From positions 1-5,720 of the forward strand of contig JALTGJ010000507.1 of the NCBI GenBank assembly GCA_027077185.1: a stretch of DNA of 5,720 nt, read 5' to 3'. Positions 5,720 to 5,720 of the stretch are shown one piece after another. The notes under the pieces are model-generated. The model did not search any database. It worked only from the letters and a program-made list of their open reading frames with translations, and was not told the DNA's origin. Source of the stretch: Spirochaetales bacterium. GTDB taxonomy: Bacteria; Spirochaetota; Spirochaetia; B11-G9. A program made the translations under genes and the position numbers. How positions within the stretch are numbered: position 1 is the stretch's first letter; each line of letters begins with the position of its first letter.

Positions 5720-5720
5720 T

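Noticed and set aside
1..5720. CRISPR arrays, tRNA or rRNA genes, insertion sequences, attachment sites
   Set aside because: I looked for regularly spaced repeats, transposase motifs, terminal inverted repeats and tRNA-like cloverleaf sequences and saw none; the window is almost fully accounted for by the transport locus.

Overview
The window is AT-rich bacterial DNA carrying one sigma-54-type regulatory gene followed by a four-gene carbohydrate-transport operon on the + strand, then the tail of a second sugar transporter on the - strand. The organism is most likely a spirochaete (Spirochaetota). The clues are the low GC content, the substrate-binding protein whose mature N-terminus would begin GNKE (a start I associate with spirochaetal sugar-binding proteins), and CUT1 transporter genes with no ATPase gene beside them. 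A clostridial-type Firmicute is not excluded, since no rRNA or other phylogenetic marker is present.

Layout: 3-1067 (+) is the 3' part of an NtrC-family response regulator: the end of the receiver domain, a complete sigma-54-activating AAA+ domain and a Fis-type HTH. 1068-1213 is a regulatory intergenic region. It holds four helically phased YGGCYA repeats (1061-1101), a distant fifth copy (1131-1143), a textbook -24/-12 sigma-54 promoter (1166-1183) and the ribosome-binding site of the next gene. 1214-2491 encodes an extracytoplasmic sugar-binding protein. 2509-2543 is a 15-bp intercistronic RNA hairpin. 2566-3489 and 3482-4321 are overlapping genes for MalF- and MalG-like inner-membrane permeases. 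4325-5356 encodes a uroporphyrinogen decarboxylase (URO-D)-superfamily protein that is neither a normal HemE nor a normal MtaA/MtbA-type zinc methyltransferase. 5357-5533 is a convergent intergenic region with a 13-bp direct repeat (40-bp period) and a likely terminator hairpin. 5534-5719 (-) is the C-terminal 61 residues of another MalG-like permease that runs off the window.

How it may work together (inference): the response regulator, phosphorylated by an unseen kinase, would bind the phased repeats about 95-130 bp upstream of the start site and activate sigma-54 RNA polymerase at the promoter before the binding-protein gene. This would switch on uptake of a saccharide or related solute together with a URO-D-family enzyme. 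The hairpin after the binding-protein gene probably keeps that component in excess over the permeases. The ATPase must come from elsewhere, for example a shared MsmK/UgpC-like protein. The most interesting combination is a two-component sigma-54 circuit directly wired to a CUT1 transporter plus a URO-D-like protein lacking the third zinc-ligand cysteine.
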